This document shows, in pieces, positions 29,531 to 40,439 of a stretch of 64,000 nt of DNA. Origin of the DNA: Diphasiastrum complanatum. Taxonomy: Eukaryota > Streptophyta > Lycopodiopsida > Lycopodiales > Lycopodiaceae. The stretch is taken from positions 1,227,844 to 1,291,843 of the forward strand of contig CM055101.1 of the NCBI GenBank assembly GCA_029204225.1, written 5' to 3'. Under the pieces are notes generated by a model that was not told the origin of the DNA, ran no database searches, and saw only the letters and a list, made by a program, of their open reading frames with translations. The translations under genes and the position numbers were made by a program. Each line of letters starts with the position of its first letter. The stretch's first letter is position 1.

Positions 29531-30502
29531 GAACATTCAAGCAAGCATTGTCACGATGATTCGTATGTTGGTAATGAAAAAGAACTTTTGGCATTGGATC
29601 AATCTTCCTTTATCAATATATTAAGACCAGGACATGAGGAAGATTTGAATATCACACATAATGAGGAGTCCAACTCAAGCGTTTCAAACTTGCCCAAAAT
29701 TGATGGAAGCAAAGTATATATTGAAAGCCTTGCTTAAGTTTTGGTTATTAATTGCTCTCATTGACTTGTTTTTATGGATGTTGAAAACTATTTGCTTGAA
29801 TAGATACAATTGTTCATTTGTCTATCTCTTAAGCTACATTTTTTCTTCTATAGGCATAATTGTTTATTTGCTCTTCATACATTGTGCTTTTACACATTGA
29901 GTGAATTGTGTCAATCCAGGTATTCTTTCGCGTTGATCCACAAATTGAACCTTTATATGTTATATTGGATTTGAATGGAGTATTAATTAAACGTTGGTAT
30001 AGAAAGCCTCCTCTATCAAATGTTGATTATCACGAGGGAAAATGGTTGCAACTTCGACCTGGATGCTTAAAGTTCTTGGCAAAGTTGACATCAACTTGCA
30101 GGGTTGGAATATGGTCAACCATGGTATTTAGAAATACCCTTAAGTCTTATAGCTACATCGAGCGAAAATTTGATTGCAAGCTGCCATTGTTTATGCTCTG
30201 GTCTCAAGAAAATTGCTACCAGACTGGTCAGATGAGACCTAATAACAAGCATGTTTGTGCAAGCTTCAAGCCTTTGGTTAGTGTTTGGAAACACTTCAAA
30301 AAATTACACGATCAAAACACAATCCTCATCGGCGAATCATGTAGGAAATTGTGATTTTCCATTTGCATTTGCTGGTTGGGATGGCCAAAGTGGTGAAGAC
30401 TTTTTGTTGCAAGAGCTTTGGCCATTACTGGACGCAACAAAAATGCAAAAGGACATTCGATCTTATATAGTATCACATCGTATTGGTCAGGCACCAATAT
30501 GA
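29531..30502 (+). pseudogene. FCP1-like HAD phosphatase gene fragment (two exons plus frameshift)
   Basis: Exon 29,531-29,709 reads a polar segment ending SNSSVSNLPKIDGSK before GTATAT. After about 220 bp, TTGTGTCAATCCAG precedes exon 29,930, which reads the FCP1/NIF-type domain: VILDLNGVLIKRWYRKP (nucleophile motif, Asp kept, second Asp replaced by Asn as in a known plant subfamily), LRPGCLKFLAKL, VGIWSTMVFRN, LPLFMLWSQENC. At 30,325-30,354 ILIGESCRKL replaces the expected LIDDSPxK, so the acidic pair is lost, and the frame stops. The C-terminal part continues in another frame, NCDFPFAFAGWDG, then LLQELWPLL and SHRIGQAPI (30,502). The family dephosphorylates phosphoserine, often on the RNA polymerase II tail. 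This copy lacks a key acid and is frameshifted. Confidence 0.7.
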
Positions 30503-30582
30503 GTCATGTACTGTATAGGTATTTATGGCCAGTCATAAAAACACCTTGGCATCAGGGACTGACATCCTCTGTTTGTAGAAAG

Positions 30583-30788
30583 GAGAGAAAAGTTTGATCG
30601 AAATCAGATCAATTTTTGAAGAACTGCAACTCTTGAAATTGGAACAATGGCAAAGCAAAGGGAGACTACTATCTAGGGGAGAAGCAATGGTATTAGCTAC
30701 TATTACGTGGCCGACAACTAATGAGCAACAAGTTTTAGCACAAGTTCATGAATTGATGAAAAAGTTTCACAGAGAAAGATGCTTTTGA
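30583..30788 (+). CDS. Possible downstream exon of the FCP1-like gene
   Basis: After CTCTGTTTGTAG a frame runs to a stop at 30,788: KGEKSLIEIRSIFEELQLLK, then a helical, charged segment ending MKKFHRERCF. It could be a terminal exon, spliced from near 30,500, or an unrelated frame. I recognise no domain. Confidence 0.3.
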
Positions 30789-31089
30789 AGACGATGTTTT
30801 TAGGAAATGTTTGTATACTATATTTTTAATGATTTTTGAATGCCAGATGAGACTTTCTATGAGATGAGACATTTATTAGAATATTAAAAACTTGTGGAAA
30901 TGTGTATTTGAACTTATCTGATTTTGTGTAGTGCATTGGTAATATTTTTGTGTATACTAAAGTTAACCACTTATTTTGCAAGTAAAAACAATACTTCCAA
31001 ATCATGTTCTTTTGGACTTGTAAAGATTTTATGAATTTTGTTTGTGTGACATCGCGGAAGTTTGGATTAATCTTAAATATTTTCATTCT
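30789..31089. other. AT-rich region after the FCP1-like fragment
   Basis: No gene recognised. Several T-rich phrases could serve as polyadenylation signals but none stands out. Confidence 0.4.
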
Positions 31090-32340
31090 ATGCATTTTGA
31101 ACTATGTTTCGCACTGTCTATATTTTTGAACTGCTTTGTCGCACATATTACATTTTTGGGTCATAAAGAAAAATTCATCCCTAGGTCTAAAACCCTTAGA
31201 AAATAACTCTGAGAACTTTTCCTGACACTGTTGCATTTTTTGCATTTTTGCAAAAAAGTGTGTTGACACTATCACTAAAATGGCTTAGAAAGGTTTTTAG
31301 ACCCTTAGAAAAATGACACTCGCCCTTAGAAAAGCGAGGTTTGTCTTAGAACTAGTTTTTACCCTAAAGTCGGCTTTTGCGCCCTTCAGGAAAAAGCGAC
31401 ATTGTTGCCAAATGCCTTCCGGATAAAAGCGAAGGTGCCCTTGAAAAAGTGACACTGCTCTTAAAGTCGCAAAAATGTTCTTGAAGCTAAAGGCGAAGGC
31501 CTACAACATGAAGGCACTGTCCAACGGGCAGAAGGCAGCTAATGCACGAGCAAAAGGAGAAGGTCAAATGACATGACACAACACAAAACTCTTTGTGCTC
31601 CAAAGGATCAGGGGGATCAAACAAGTACCATATAGTACAACTTTCTAATCAGATATGATGACTCAGTAGAAGAGCGTTAGGACGTGCCTAATCCACCACT
31701 CTTGTAATCTAAGATTAGTTGTAGATTGTTTAATCTCTCTAATCCGAAATGTTACTCTAAATATATGTATTGCTAGATGCATCAAGAAGTAGGCAATCAG
31801 GGAAGATAGTCACGGACATAGAGTGAGTTTACAGATTAGTAGTATCTAGTCATACTTTTCATGAGAGAGAACCTTATCTGGGAAAATAAATTCAGAACAA
31901 CAATCTGGCCTCTATCGAATTGAAAGAAGCGCGTTCTACAAATGAAATTTTATCAGAGTAGTACAACAAACTACACTCTGGCTGACTAAGGTGTCAACAG
32001 AAAATCGGGAATTGTTCGATGTATTCGCGACTGCGCAGACAATTAATTAATCAAATTCGTGAACTGTTTGTTCCCAGACAATAATCCTCATCAACTAAAG
32101 CCCAACTTAATGGTTAAAGAGCACGAATGGTTTTAGAACACGTTAGAAACTTATGTCAATGCCAATCAGGAAAACAGATCAGAGACTCAATTCTTCAGAC
32201 AGGGACTGCCATCTCATTTGTATACATACAACTTAATTCCATGATCGTGCTAGACTGCACAAAGATAGAGTGTCGAAAAGAAAGTATTCGCGACAGACAA
32301 ATAAGATGATTTTAAGATAGTTCTTTAGAGCATGCTTTAC
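31090..32340 (-). repeat. Repeat X, near-complete copy (inverted)
   Basis: Its left part is the reverse complement of 1-975 and its right part of 6,365-6,800, so on the minus strand it joins the two partial copies into one unit of about 1.25 kb. The left part is full of GCGAC/GTCGC phrases. It is next to a copia relic on the same strand. I infer a solo LTR or an LTR end; TG/CA termini and a target duplication were not established. Confidence 0.7.
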
Positions 32341-32999
32341 GGAAACACAACAAACGGCTGTAATGCACTAGAGCGTCTATCTGATCAAAGAGTAGTTCAT
32401 GAAATGCGTTAGAGATTGTTAGCAGACTCAAGATCACTCACACTCAGTAGTGCGGAGAATAGAGATAAGGGAGAATAACTCACAGAACTCTATTCACTTC
32501 TTCAAACTCTTACATAAGCATAAACTCTTCTCTCTCGATGATTGAGACTGAAGTGTGAGATCAATATATGTTCTACGGGGCAAACAAACACACCTCTTAA
32601 ACAATAGGTGCGTCGCTCCCGCAAAAGGGTCTAGTTAAGAATTAAACTGAAAATACATTCAACTATACCATAAGAGGTATACTTAACTATGAGTTAAAGT
32701 TACTCTAGTTTAACATGTCTTTTCATAAGTAGTCGTTTCGTATGGACGACCTAGTTAAGGGTTATCCAAGGCAATGTCTTTTCCTATTAAAGGTCTAGCT
32801 CTTAATTTACAAGGCAAGTACCTAGGAGATATATTCTCGAAAAATGACTTAGGCCTCATCATGATTTATGTTTAACCAGCTCATATCTTCATTTTCGAAT
32901 ATATTATGCCATATTTATGTTGATATTCAATTTTTGACATTTGCGTGGCATCACAGGTGACTAAGTCTATAATGCCAAAGCAAACTCTAATTTTTCTGA
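32341..32999. other. No gene recognised (probable continuation of the copia relic)
   Basis: Between repeat X and the first readable copia phrase. The minus strand has stops throughout and no identifiable motif. Confidence 0.4.
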
Positions 33000-34258
33000 A
33001 TAGAGGTACTAAGAGCCTGACTAGAGGCAGAACAACAATGAGTTAATCTATACAAGTATCCATGTCTCTTTCTGAGTACTAGGATCCTATCTTTCCTATC
33101 AATTACTTTACACTCATTAGATTCAAACTATACTTTATGTCCTAGATCTATAATTCTACTAACAGAGAGCGAATTTGTAGATAGGTTTGGTACATGTAGG
33201 ACATTTCAAAGTAGCTTAGATTGGTTGTTTGCAAAGCTCAATCTTACTGTATCTTCACCTTTGATAGCCTGTGTGCTATTGTTGCCCAGGTGAATATATC
33301 ATTTGGTATTATAAGGCGTATAGGACTCGAAATAGCAGATATGGCTGGTCATGTGTTGTGTGGCTCCAGAGTTCAGAAACCAAGAGCTATCGTTGGATGC
33401 TTTTTGATGGCTAGTTGTTAAGACATCATGATCCAGTTCTTGAATCGGCTGTGGTGCTTCTCTACCTGCATTTGCCAATTGATTCGATTGCCCCTTGCTG
33501 CTGTTCTTTTCTTGCAGTATGTGGCAATCTTGGATCTTGTGGTTGGTTCACCTGCAATATCTGCAGAACAGCTAATTCTTTGTCAGCTGGTTTGACTACT
33601 CTTGACGCTATGTCGGTTTATGATTTAGCTTTGGTTGCTTTGGGCCTTTCTTTGAGACTTTGTGGGTGTGTAAGGCATGAGAGTCAACAGTTGAGGAACC
33701 GGAGACTTTGTTCCTTCTGCTCTCTTCCTGCAACAATATTGTCATGACTCTTGGAAGAGTCAGTTCAGGGTGTGTCGTGATAATCATCACCCACTTGTCG
33801 TATGAGCTTGGCAAGCTTGAAAGCAGTGTCATTACTACATCTTGATCATCTATGACATATCCGACAATGGCCATTTGCTTCAGCAGGTTCTTGAACTGGT
33901 TGATGTGATTCTGTAGGGAATCTATGTTGGTCATCTTGAGGGAGAAAATCTTTTTCTTGAGATGTAGCTTGGAAGCTATGTCGCGCACATCGTACATAGT
34001 GCTCAAGTTGTTCCAGACTTCCTTGGAGGTCTGAGCTTCAGACACATGGCCGATTTGAGTGTCTAATATATTGAGCATGATCAGCGCAAAGGCTTTGCCA
34101 TCCTCTAGCTTCCATCGAGAAATTGCAGCATCGTCAGCTTCGGGTCTTACCTCTGCACCTATAACCACATCATACAATTCCTTAGCCATTAACACAGTTC
34201 TCATCTTAAATTTCTATAGATGGTAATTGGCTCCATCAAGCTTGTCCATTATAGGACT
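33000..34258 (-). pseudogene. Copia Gag, knuckle-less linker and protease/pre-integrase relic
   Basis: From 34,258 the minus strand reads ASPIMDKLDGANYHL, TAG in place of Trp, then KFKMRTVLMAKELYDVV and 198 open codons of Gag (33,608-34,204): TSKEVWNNLSTMYDVRDIAS, HLKKKIFSLKM, VVMTLLSSLPSSYDKWV, RVMTILLQEESRR. After a stop the similarity resumes lower down: NVLHVPNLSTN, SLSVSRIIDLGHKV (33,190-33,130), then RKRHGYLYRLTH, i.e. the strand between protease and pre-integrase. No integrase or RT follows. It is the same family as the old copia at 13.1/19.6 kb. Confidence 0.8.
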
Positions 34259-34629
34259 GGCTTTCCCTTAGGAATCCATGTGGATAGTAGTCTAATTGAT
34301 AGTAGTAACTATCAGTGACTTAAGAATGAAAATAGACTAACTCGCTAACTTCACTTCATTCCATTTCAAAGAAATATGCGAGAACAAATGCTCTTGATAT
34401 AGCCTCGTAGTTGTTCTAAATATGAAATAACCGTACAATAACTGCTTTTGACAAGGATCGGAATAACATATGAACTCTGGGTCAAAATGAAGATTGACCA
34501 TGAATCGATTTGATCTTCGACCTGGTATTGAAATACACTTAATCTATTCTAAGTTCATTCTTCTTAAAACAACAAATAAACTACCATAAGAAATAACTAT
34601 TTTGCAGATTGAAATAAGAGGCAACTACA
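34259..34629. other. No gene recognised
   Basis: AT-rich sequence upstream of the copia Gag; presumably its leader. No priming site or LTR end could be supported. Confidence 0.4.
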
Positions 34630-35182
34630 TCATGCCATGTTATCACATGTCCTCATCCTCAAATTGAGCAGGTCCTCCAAATGTAGACGAATTGTTGTAA
34701 TGTGCTCCTTCCAAAAATCTATTGAAGTTTTCATATGAAAATTTCGGGCTGCGCAAATGGATACAACATCATTGTTGTAATTTATATAATAATTCGCAAT
34801 CGAAGTTGAAAAAAAAATGCCCAGCATCGATCATTAATTGTTTTTTTGGGGTACATCTTTGCTTGTCGATGTCCCAGCTGCTTCAGTTTGTATGTGAACA
34901 AAGTTATAACATGAATTGCATCAGAAGAATCACTTGATGCAGCAGAATTTTTCTTCCTGAGCATATGTAAAGAGGGTACATCTTTTTCATAATTGACCAG
35001 TAGTCAAGTCTTCCATATAACAGCTGAACATTATATAAGGTTTTGGCTATAAATTTAACCAAATCGTCTCTTTTATAAGTGAACCAAATCATATGTGTCA
35101 AATGATTCTCACGACTAAGAATACATTCTTTGATACCTTCAAAGTATTCATTATATTTATCTTCCCATTTTATGTATATCAT
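34630..35182 (-). pseudogene. Unidentified decayed coding trail
   Basis: Minus-strand frames 35,182-34,904 and 34,827-34,630 look protein-like: IKWEDKYNEYFEGIKECILS, HLTHMIWFTYKRDDLVKFIA, LYNVQLLYGRLDYWSI. The alternation of charged and hydrophobic residues looks like real coding sequence, and the gypsy tail at 35,400-35,560 precedes it on the same strand. I do not recognise the protein; a captured host fragment or an extra retroelement ORF are both possible. Confidence 0.35.
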
Positions 35183-35355
35183 CCATAGTAATGGATAATA
35201 GAAATCAACTAGCAGCTCTATTCAACTTTTCTTTGAGTATTTTTGGACATTCAACACCTTATCATTGGATGTTACAATAAACCTTAAGTAATGATCTATT
35301 TTGAAAGTTTGGTTGCAATCATTTTCAAAGGCTGGTTTCTTTTGTCTCAAGTATT

Positions 35356-35575
35356 CTAAAGCGATATCATGTGATGTCTTTCATTTATTACCTTATTGGA
35401 GATGTCTCCTTTGAATTCATGAACTCGATATGTGGGCACATCAAATTGAATAAGCAATATGAGATACATCCCATATACTAAAGATAAGGGTGTTTTCTTG
35501 GTTGTTATCTTTTCATATCTCGATATGGTGAAAGAACTGCTGGTAATTTTGTGTCCCAAGTGTATTTATAACAGC
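35356..35575 (-). pseudogene. Gypsy post-integrase fragment
   Basis: The minus strand reads GHKITSSSFTISRYEKITTK in one frame and WDTKLPAVLSPYR in another, then KTPLSLVYGMYLILLIQFDV and PTYRVHEF. This matches the conserved region after the gypsy integrase core (W-D-x-L-P-x-A-L-W-A-Y-R ... TPFSLVYG). Only this 200-base piece survives. Confidence 0.7.
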
Positions 35576-35589
35576 TTAATGAATGGATC

Positions 35590-35905
35590 TAGATTAGCAC
35601 AGAATAGGGATCCCATGAATTTGTCCGCTTAACACTAGGCGGACAAGAACTGTTGGATTTCTATCCTCTCCATCCCTATTCTGTTGGATCTCATGTTAAA
35701 AACCCCCCACCTTACTATTGCGGTAGTGTAGTTGTATCAGTCCTTGGCATAGTCCCCCTGATGGTGTTGTGTTCCTTCCTTCGAGCAGCTCACTACTAGC
35801 ATTTCGGCTTCCTCCTGAAGTTTGTTACATTTATCGTCTCTTTCATGGAGCTGAACCTCCATATCAGATAACTGCAGCTACAGTCGTTGCAAATCTGTCA
35901 TGGAG
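35590..35905 (-). repeat. Inverted partner of the 7.6-7.93 kb block
   Basis: The segment 35,697-35,890 is the reverse complement of about 7,640-7,840. A short palindrome TTGTCCGC-10 bases-GCGGACAA sits at 35,621-35,646. The adjoining GGATTTCTATCCTCTCCATC occurs in the same orientation at both loci, so an arm of a longer palindrome appears to have been flipped at one of them. Confidence 0.65.
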
Positions 35906-36430
35906 TGTCGCAGATTAGCATGCTCTTATATCGCCTCTGGATCGATAGCCATCCACTACATTGCCCCGAAACAGGTAACATCCCCTGCCTTTCTACAAGC
36001 TTCTTTTTTTATTGCAAATTTTTCTCCCATAGAAATCCTTGCTCTTCCACATACTACTCTATCTTGTCAGCTACTCTCGTTCGCACTATGGTCTTGGTCC
36101 ATTCCTTTAGCCCACATTATCTATCCGAACTTGTCCCCTTGCAGTGCTAGTGAGTTGAGATTGCAAAAGCTCCTTTTCATAGTCATAAGCATGCTTGGAT
36201 GTTTGGGCTGTAAACAGCTCCTTTGGCAGTTGAGTAATCAGCTCAAAATACTGAGCATTCCGTTCATGTAATAGATTGTTATCCTCTTCTTTTCTCCTTG
36301 TCTCGTCTTGAATGTCTGCACTTGTGCTTGATATTGGCACAATTTCGGCACCTCCTCCTCGGCAACCCTAAGTCGCTCCGTTTGTTGTAAATGTAATGTA
36401 TGCCAATATGCGGCCTGGTCTTTCAAAAAT
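35700..36430 (-). pseudogene. Coiled-coil ORF relic (gag-like, unidentified family)
   Basis: On the minus strand a Glu/Gln-rich helical protein is read across several frames: AAYWHTLHLQQTERLRVAEE, ERNAQYFELITQLPKELFTA, KHAYDYEKELLQSQL, then HSMTDLQRL and LSDMEVQLHERDDKCNKLQ. The middle part resembles the coil read at 62.28-62.40 kb (QAEFDRYHAIANQELAxAKH). Stops are scattered. Its resemblance to the right-edge element suggests one repeat family with a coiled-coil ORF. Confidence 0.5.
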
Positions 36431-36476
36431 AGATATTGTCTTACAAAATCTATCCTTCAATCCTGGGGAAAATATA

Positions 36477-36925
36477 TTAGCAGCTTGCAAGAAATTTATT
36501 ATGTTCACATCATCACCATATTTCGTGTTCTCCGCCAGTATTGCAGCATCCTTAGGATGTTCAACCGTCTATGACAATAAATTGCCTACTGGTGTACAGT
36601 CAAGTGGCAGTCCTCCATATGCATCCCCATCCTATTATTGTGTCTCAGCCGAATCCCTCCAGCAGCCCTATGTCAAATTTCAACCCGACGGAAAATTATA
36701 TTAGGAGCTTGCAAGAAATTTATGATGTTCACATCATCAACATATTTCGTGTTCTCTGCCAATATTGCAGCATCCTTAGGCTGGACAACAGTCAACGACA
36801 CTAAATTGCCTGCTGGTGTAAAGTCGTGTGGCAGTCCTCCATATGCGTCCCCATCCTGTTGCTGTGTCTCAGCCGAATCTCATGTCAGTCCCTCCAGCAA
36901 CCCTATGTCCTGCTGTGGTCCCGGA
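36477..36925. repeat. Two-copy tandem duplication, ~224-bp unit
   Basis: TTAGCAGCTTGCAAGAAATT at 36,477 and TTAGGAGCTTGCAAGAAATT at 36,701 start two units that match along most of their length, sharing TATTTCGTGTTCTC, GGCAGTCCTCCATATGC and TGTGTCTCAGCCGAATC. Differences are scattered. It interrupts the minus-strand coiled-coil relics. Confidence 0.85.
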
Positions 36926-36945
36926 CTGAATGAGTCGGACTGGAG

Positions 36946-37236
36946 TTATGTTTTATCACCTAGCAAGGACAAGATACTTCTCAAAGCACGCTCCTGAACG
37001 GAAATATGTTGAACTAGCCCTGCCACTTGATTAGTGAAAACACCAAAACTGTCGCACAATTTTGTGATGTGTGCTCCCCATTCACTATACTTCTTATCAC
37101 TTTCCAAACATTTCATGAAATGTGAATAAGAAATTATTTTCCAAGGTATTGGCGTTCCATGCAATGCAACATGAATTAGTGCAAAAGATTTTACTGATAT
37201 GGAATGTTCAATGTGCTTCTCAAAAAATGACTTCAT
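36946..37236 (-). pseudogene. Unidentified 96-codon reading frame
   Basis: The minus frame reads a helical protein (FFEKHIEHSISVKSFALIHV, HGTPIPWKIISYSHFMKC, SFGVFTNQVAGLVQHISVQE). It looks like genuine coding sequence upstream, on its own strand, of the coiled-coil relic, so it may be the N-terminal part of the same ORF. No family recognised. Confidence 0.35.
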
Positions 37237-37379
37237 TCATCCAACGTCGTAATAAGCCCAGCATAGAAGGCTTTCAAAGGCTCAACTTGTACCATTGCTC
37301 CTTCAAAAACGCGTATGGTGTGAATAATTCAGGAACAGAAGGTACGTCAGGCACATGAATTAATATGGAAGTTCTAAGG

Positions 37380-37990
37380 CAGTGCTATACACTTCCTCCA
37401 TGATTTCCATACTGACATTTCAAACCTTCGTGACATACTTCCCATTCACAACAGCTCCAAACTTGGCGTATGTTCCGTGGATGCAGTCTCAACTACCCTA
37501 TTAGGAAGGAAATGAATCAAATGTGCACAGTCCTAAATGAGTGCATCATTTCTGCAAGTGTATCGTTAATGAAATGCGGTCCCCGTTCCGAACAATTTCT
37601 AAGGGACATCCAAACCTTGTTAAGAGATTAATAAATATAAACTTGGATGTGGACTTTGATGAGTTATCCCCAAAGCCTTGGGATCTGCTCAATTAGTCAC
37701 ATAATTTGTGGGTACCACAATATACTGATGGGTGGGTTAATCTTTCCAACTCCCACATTTGGAGAGGTTCAATTGGTTGCCGATGTATCAATGGATAGTG
37801 AATTGCAGGCATCGGTCTTCGTTGTCTTTGGCAAGCATCACATTTCTTACAATAGTTAGCGTTATCTCTCCAAACAGTAGGTCACCAAAACCCTGTCTGG
37901 AAAATTTTCCGCACTATAATTTCAGATGCGAAGTGTCCTCCCGCAGATCTAGAATGTGCATCATCAATTATCGATGAGACGTCCTTGGAT
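37380..37990 (-). pseudogene. Gypsy integrase relic
   Basis: The minus strand reads the HHCC finger DAHSRSAGGHFASEIIVRKI, then NYCKKCDACQRQRRPMPAIH with both His and both Cys kept. The core is decayed: TRFGCPLEIVRNGD is the second-Asp region. Frame changes and stops are frequent. It follows the RNase H and RT relics of the same element. Confidence 0.75.
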
Positions 37991-38219
37991 TGAACACATC
38001 ATCTCAGAACATGATCCTGGCCCTGCTTATATAGTTGGGCTTCAATAACTTGAAAAGTGCACACTCTCCATATGAGCTAACGTCATTGGGACTTTTTGAA
38101 GTGATTAGTAAATGTCCCCTTTGTCAAAATATTAAACAAATCTTCATATCAAGAATCCATCATTGGTTCTAAAATAAATAATTGCGCATCCAACATTTTA
38201 TCAACACCTTTCATCAACA

Positions 38220-38490
38220 ACTTCCTCTACATTACCCGTCTCAATGCGGGACAACTGGTCTGCTACCTTGTGAACTCTGCCTGGTCAAATTCAAATATCA
38301 AACTCAAATTCTTGATACAAAATCATCCATCATGTAATCCTGACAACAATCACAGGCTTATGAATGAGATATAGCAACAACGGATGGTCCATATACTACA
38401 ATTTATTTTCCAATAGAAAATGACGAAATTTCCGAAGAGCAAAAATTAAGCTCAACTCTTCCCTTTCTGTCGTAGAATAGTTTTGCTCCG
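38220..38490 (-). pseudogene. Gypsy RNase H relic
   Basis: EQNYSTTEREEL (about 38,485-38,445) is a gypsy RNase H motif; one frame over comes FALRKFRHFLLENKL, and then a remnant ending VHKVADQLSRIETG that marks the end of the RNase H region. At least one frameshift lies between. Confidence 0.75.
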
Positions 38491-38628
38491 TAGGTGTCGG
38501 TTGTTTGCTTGCATAATACACAAGATGATGATCATAACCCTTCTCCTCTCCTCATTGCGCCAAAACACAACTTACAGCTATTTGGAATGCATCTACACGA
38601 ACATGAAAGGTTTACTCCAGTCTAGAGG

Positions 38629-39600
38629 TCACAATATTGGTGCGTTTATCAAGGCGTCAATCAAATCCTGGAACACCTTATACCGCTTAATAGTTACCTT
38701 ATAGATGGCTCCCTTCTTAAGGACCTCATACAAAACATGAGTCCTATCTTCATATGCATAAATGTACCACCGATGATAACCCGTCATCCCTAAGAATGTT
38801 TTCATTTCTATTGGGCTCTTTGGAAAACGCATGTTTTTAATGACTTCAATCTTAGCCGGATCAATGAACAATCCCTCTTTCGAAATGATTTGTCCTTATA
38901 AAACTCCTCTCCACACACAGAAAGTACAGTTCTCTAAAATTCAGACTAATTTTAAATTCATAACATCTTTGGAAACATTTTTCCAAAAAATCCATGATCA
39001 TAATTATACCCATATAGACAAAAATCGTCCAAGAAGGTTTTCATAAACCTATCTAAGTAAACTTAAAATGCCTTTGTCATCACCATCTGAAAGGTGGTGA
39101 ATGTCCAAAAGACATCATTTTATATGCGTAGGCTCCCCACTCCGTAATGAAAGCGCTAGCCATTTTTTCTCTGTCCTCCTCAGCAATCTGGATCTGATTA
39201 TATCCAATAAATCCATCTAGCCTAGCTATACAATTAATGCCTTGCGACTTGATCCAAAATCTGTTCGATCAATGGCAAGGGGAAATGATCCTTTATAGTG
39301 AAGGAGTTAAGTTTGTAGTAGTCTACAAAATCCTTAAAATTGCCATTCTTCTTTGGCACAATGACAATATGACTTAACCAAGGTGTATAATTTATTGCAT
39401 AAATAGACCCCACATTCACTAATTTTTCCATTTCAGTTTTAACCCGATTCGCTTGCTTTGGATTCATCTGATATCTCTGCTGCTGAACTGGTCTAGCATC
39501 AATGGTAACATCAATTGTATGCTAGTAGACCTCTTTTGGTACACCTCATAATTCATCGTAATACCACGCAAAGACAACCTTATAGTTTTTGAACCTCTGT
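38629..39600 (-). pseudogene. Gypsy reverse transcriptase relic
   Basis: The N-terminal arm is read from about 39,595 (VVFAWYYDEL, stop, HTIDVTIDARPVQQQRYQMN), then the open frame 39,467-39,234: PKQANRVKTEMEKLVNVGSI, HIVIVPKKNGNFKDFVDYYK, PLPLIEQILD. The palm around the catalytic Asp pair (39,230-38,880) is degraded. The connection region at 38,871-38,629 reads DPAKIEVIKNMRFPKSPIEM and KTFLGMTGYHRWYI. Stops include Gln-to-stop type changes. It belongs with the RNase H and integrase relics downstream and protease upstream. Confidence 0.8.
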
Positions 39601-39948
39601 GGCTAGCATTATAAAATCAAGGTCGTGTTCTGCCCCAATGGATATATACTTTGGATCATCATCTATCCCCAAATTAATTCGAATACGTTTTGCCCTAGGT
39701 AGATGTATTGGATTCAATTGGGCTGGTTCATCCTTTAAAGTCCTGGATTCCTCAATCATTTCAGAAACATGCTTTGGTCATTGTGCTTGTATGTCGTCCG
39801 TTGTATCTTGATCTTTCACCTAGTCCTCTTCGGATGAACGAGAATCCATTGCTTTAGCAACAAATAGGTTAACCACCATAGATAAATGTGCTTCCCCAAC
39901 TGGTATATAATCAGGAAACAAACTTGTCAAGCGCAAATCTTCCTCTGA
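39601..39948 (-). pseudogene. Gypsy protease-RT linker relic
   Basis: The minus strand reads SEMIEESRTLKDEPAQLNPI then RAKRIRINLGIDDDPKYISI, which is the linker before RT in plant gypsy elements (the I-N-L-G-x-D-D-x-P-K phrase). It joins the RT N-terminal arm near 39,600. Confidence 0.6.
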
Positions 39949-40300
39949 TTATTCAGGTTGGAAGAGCAGTCCCTCAACAGTTTCAACGCTAACTGGCCAC
40001 ACCATAGGAACTATTCTTGTTGCCCAATCACATACAGCTTTTGCAACCCATAACCAAGGTCTTCCCATAAGAATATAATATACATTTGCTCCTGTAAGCA
40101 GCCTACAAAATTGAATAAGAACTTCAATCCTTTTATAAATATCGAAACTTTCTGGATTTCCCCTATGATTAGCCATACCGATAAACAATTGGCTTTTCTG
40201 CAACGAGATATTTTTTGATTTGCTATATGACCCCTGCTCCACCATCAATCTGGACACCCCCTAAATATCAATTTCCAATGTCGAAACAATATCCTTTTTC
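39949..40300 (-). pseudogene. Gypsy protease C-terminal relic
   Basis: The minus frame 40,257-39,949 contains LTGANVYYILMGRPWLWVAK, matching the protease-end motif Y-x-x-L-L-G-R-P-W-L. The catalytic half is not recognisable. It begins close to the boundary with the CACTA relic at 40,440. Confidence 0.6.
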
Positions 40301-40439
40301 ATTCATTGCACAATATTGTTGACCGGTGCTGAGGGTAGTCCTTTAGGTCGTTTAAATCTAGGCAATTTAGAACGTATTGAATCCACCAAATAAGACGCAA
40401 TATGAATCAACTACCCTACAACTTGTCTGAAAAGTCCAT

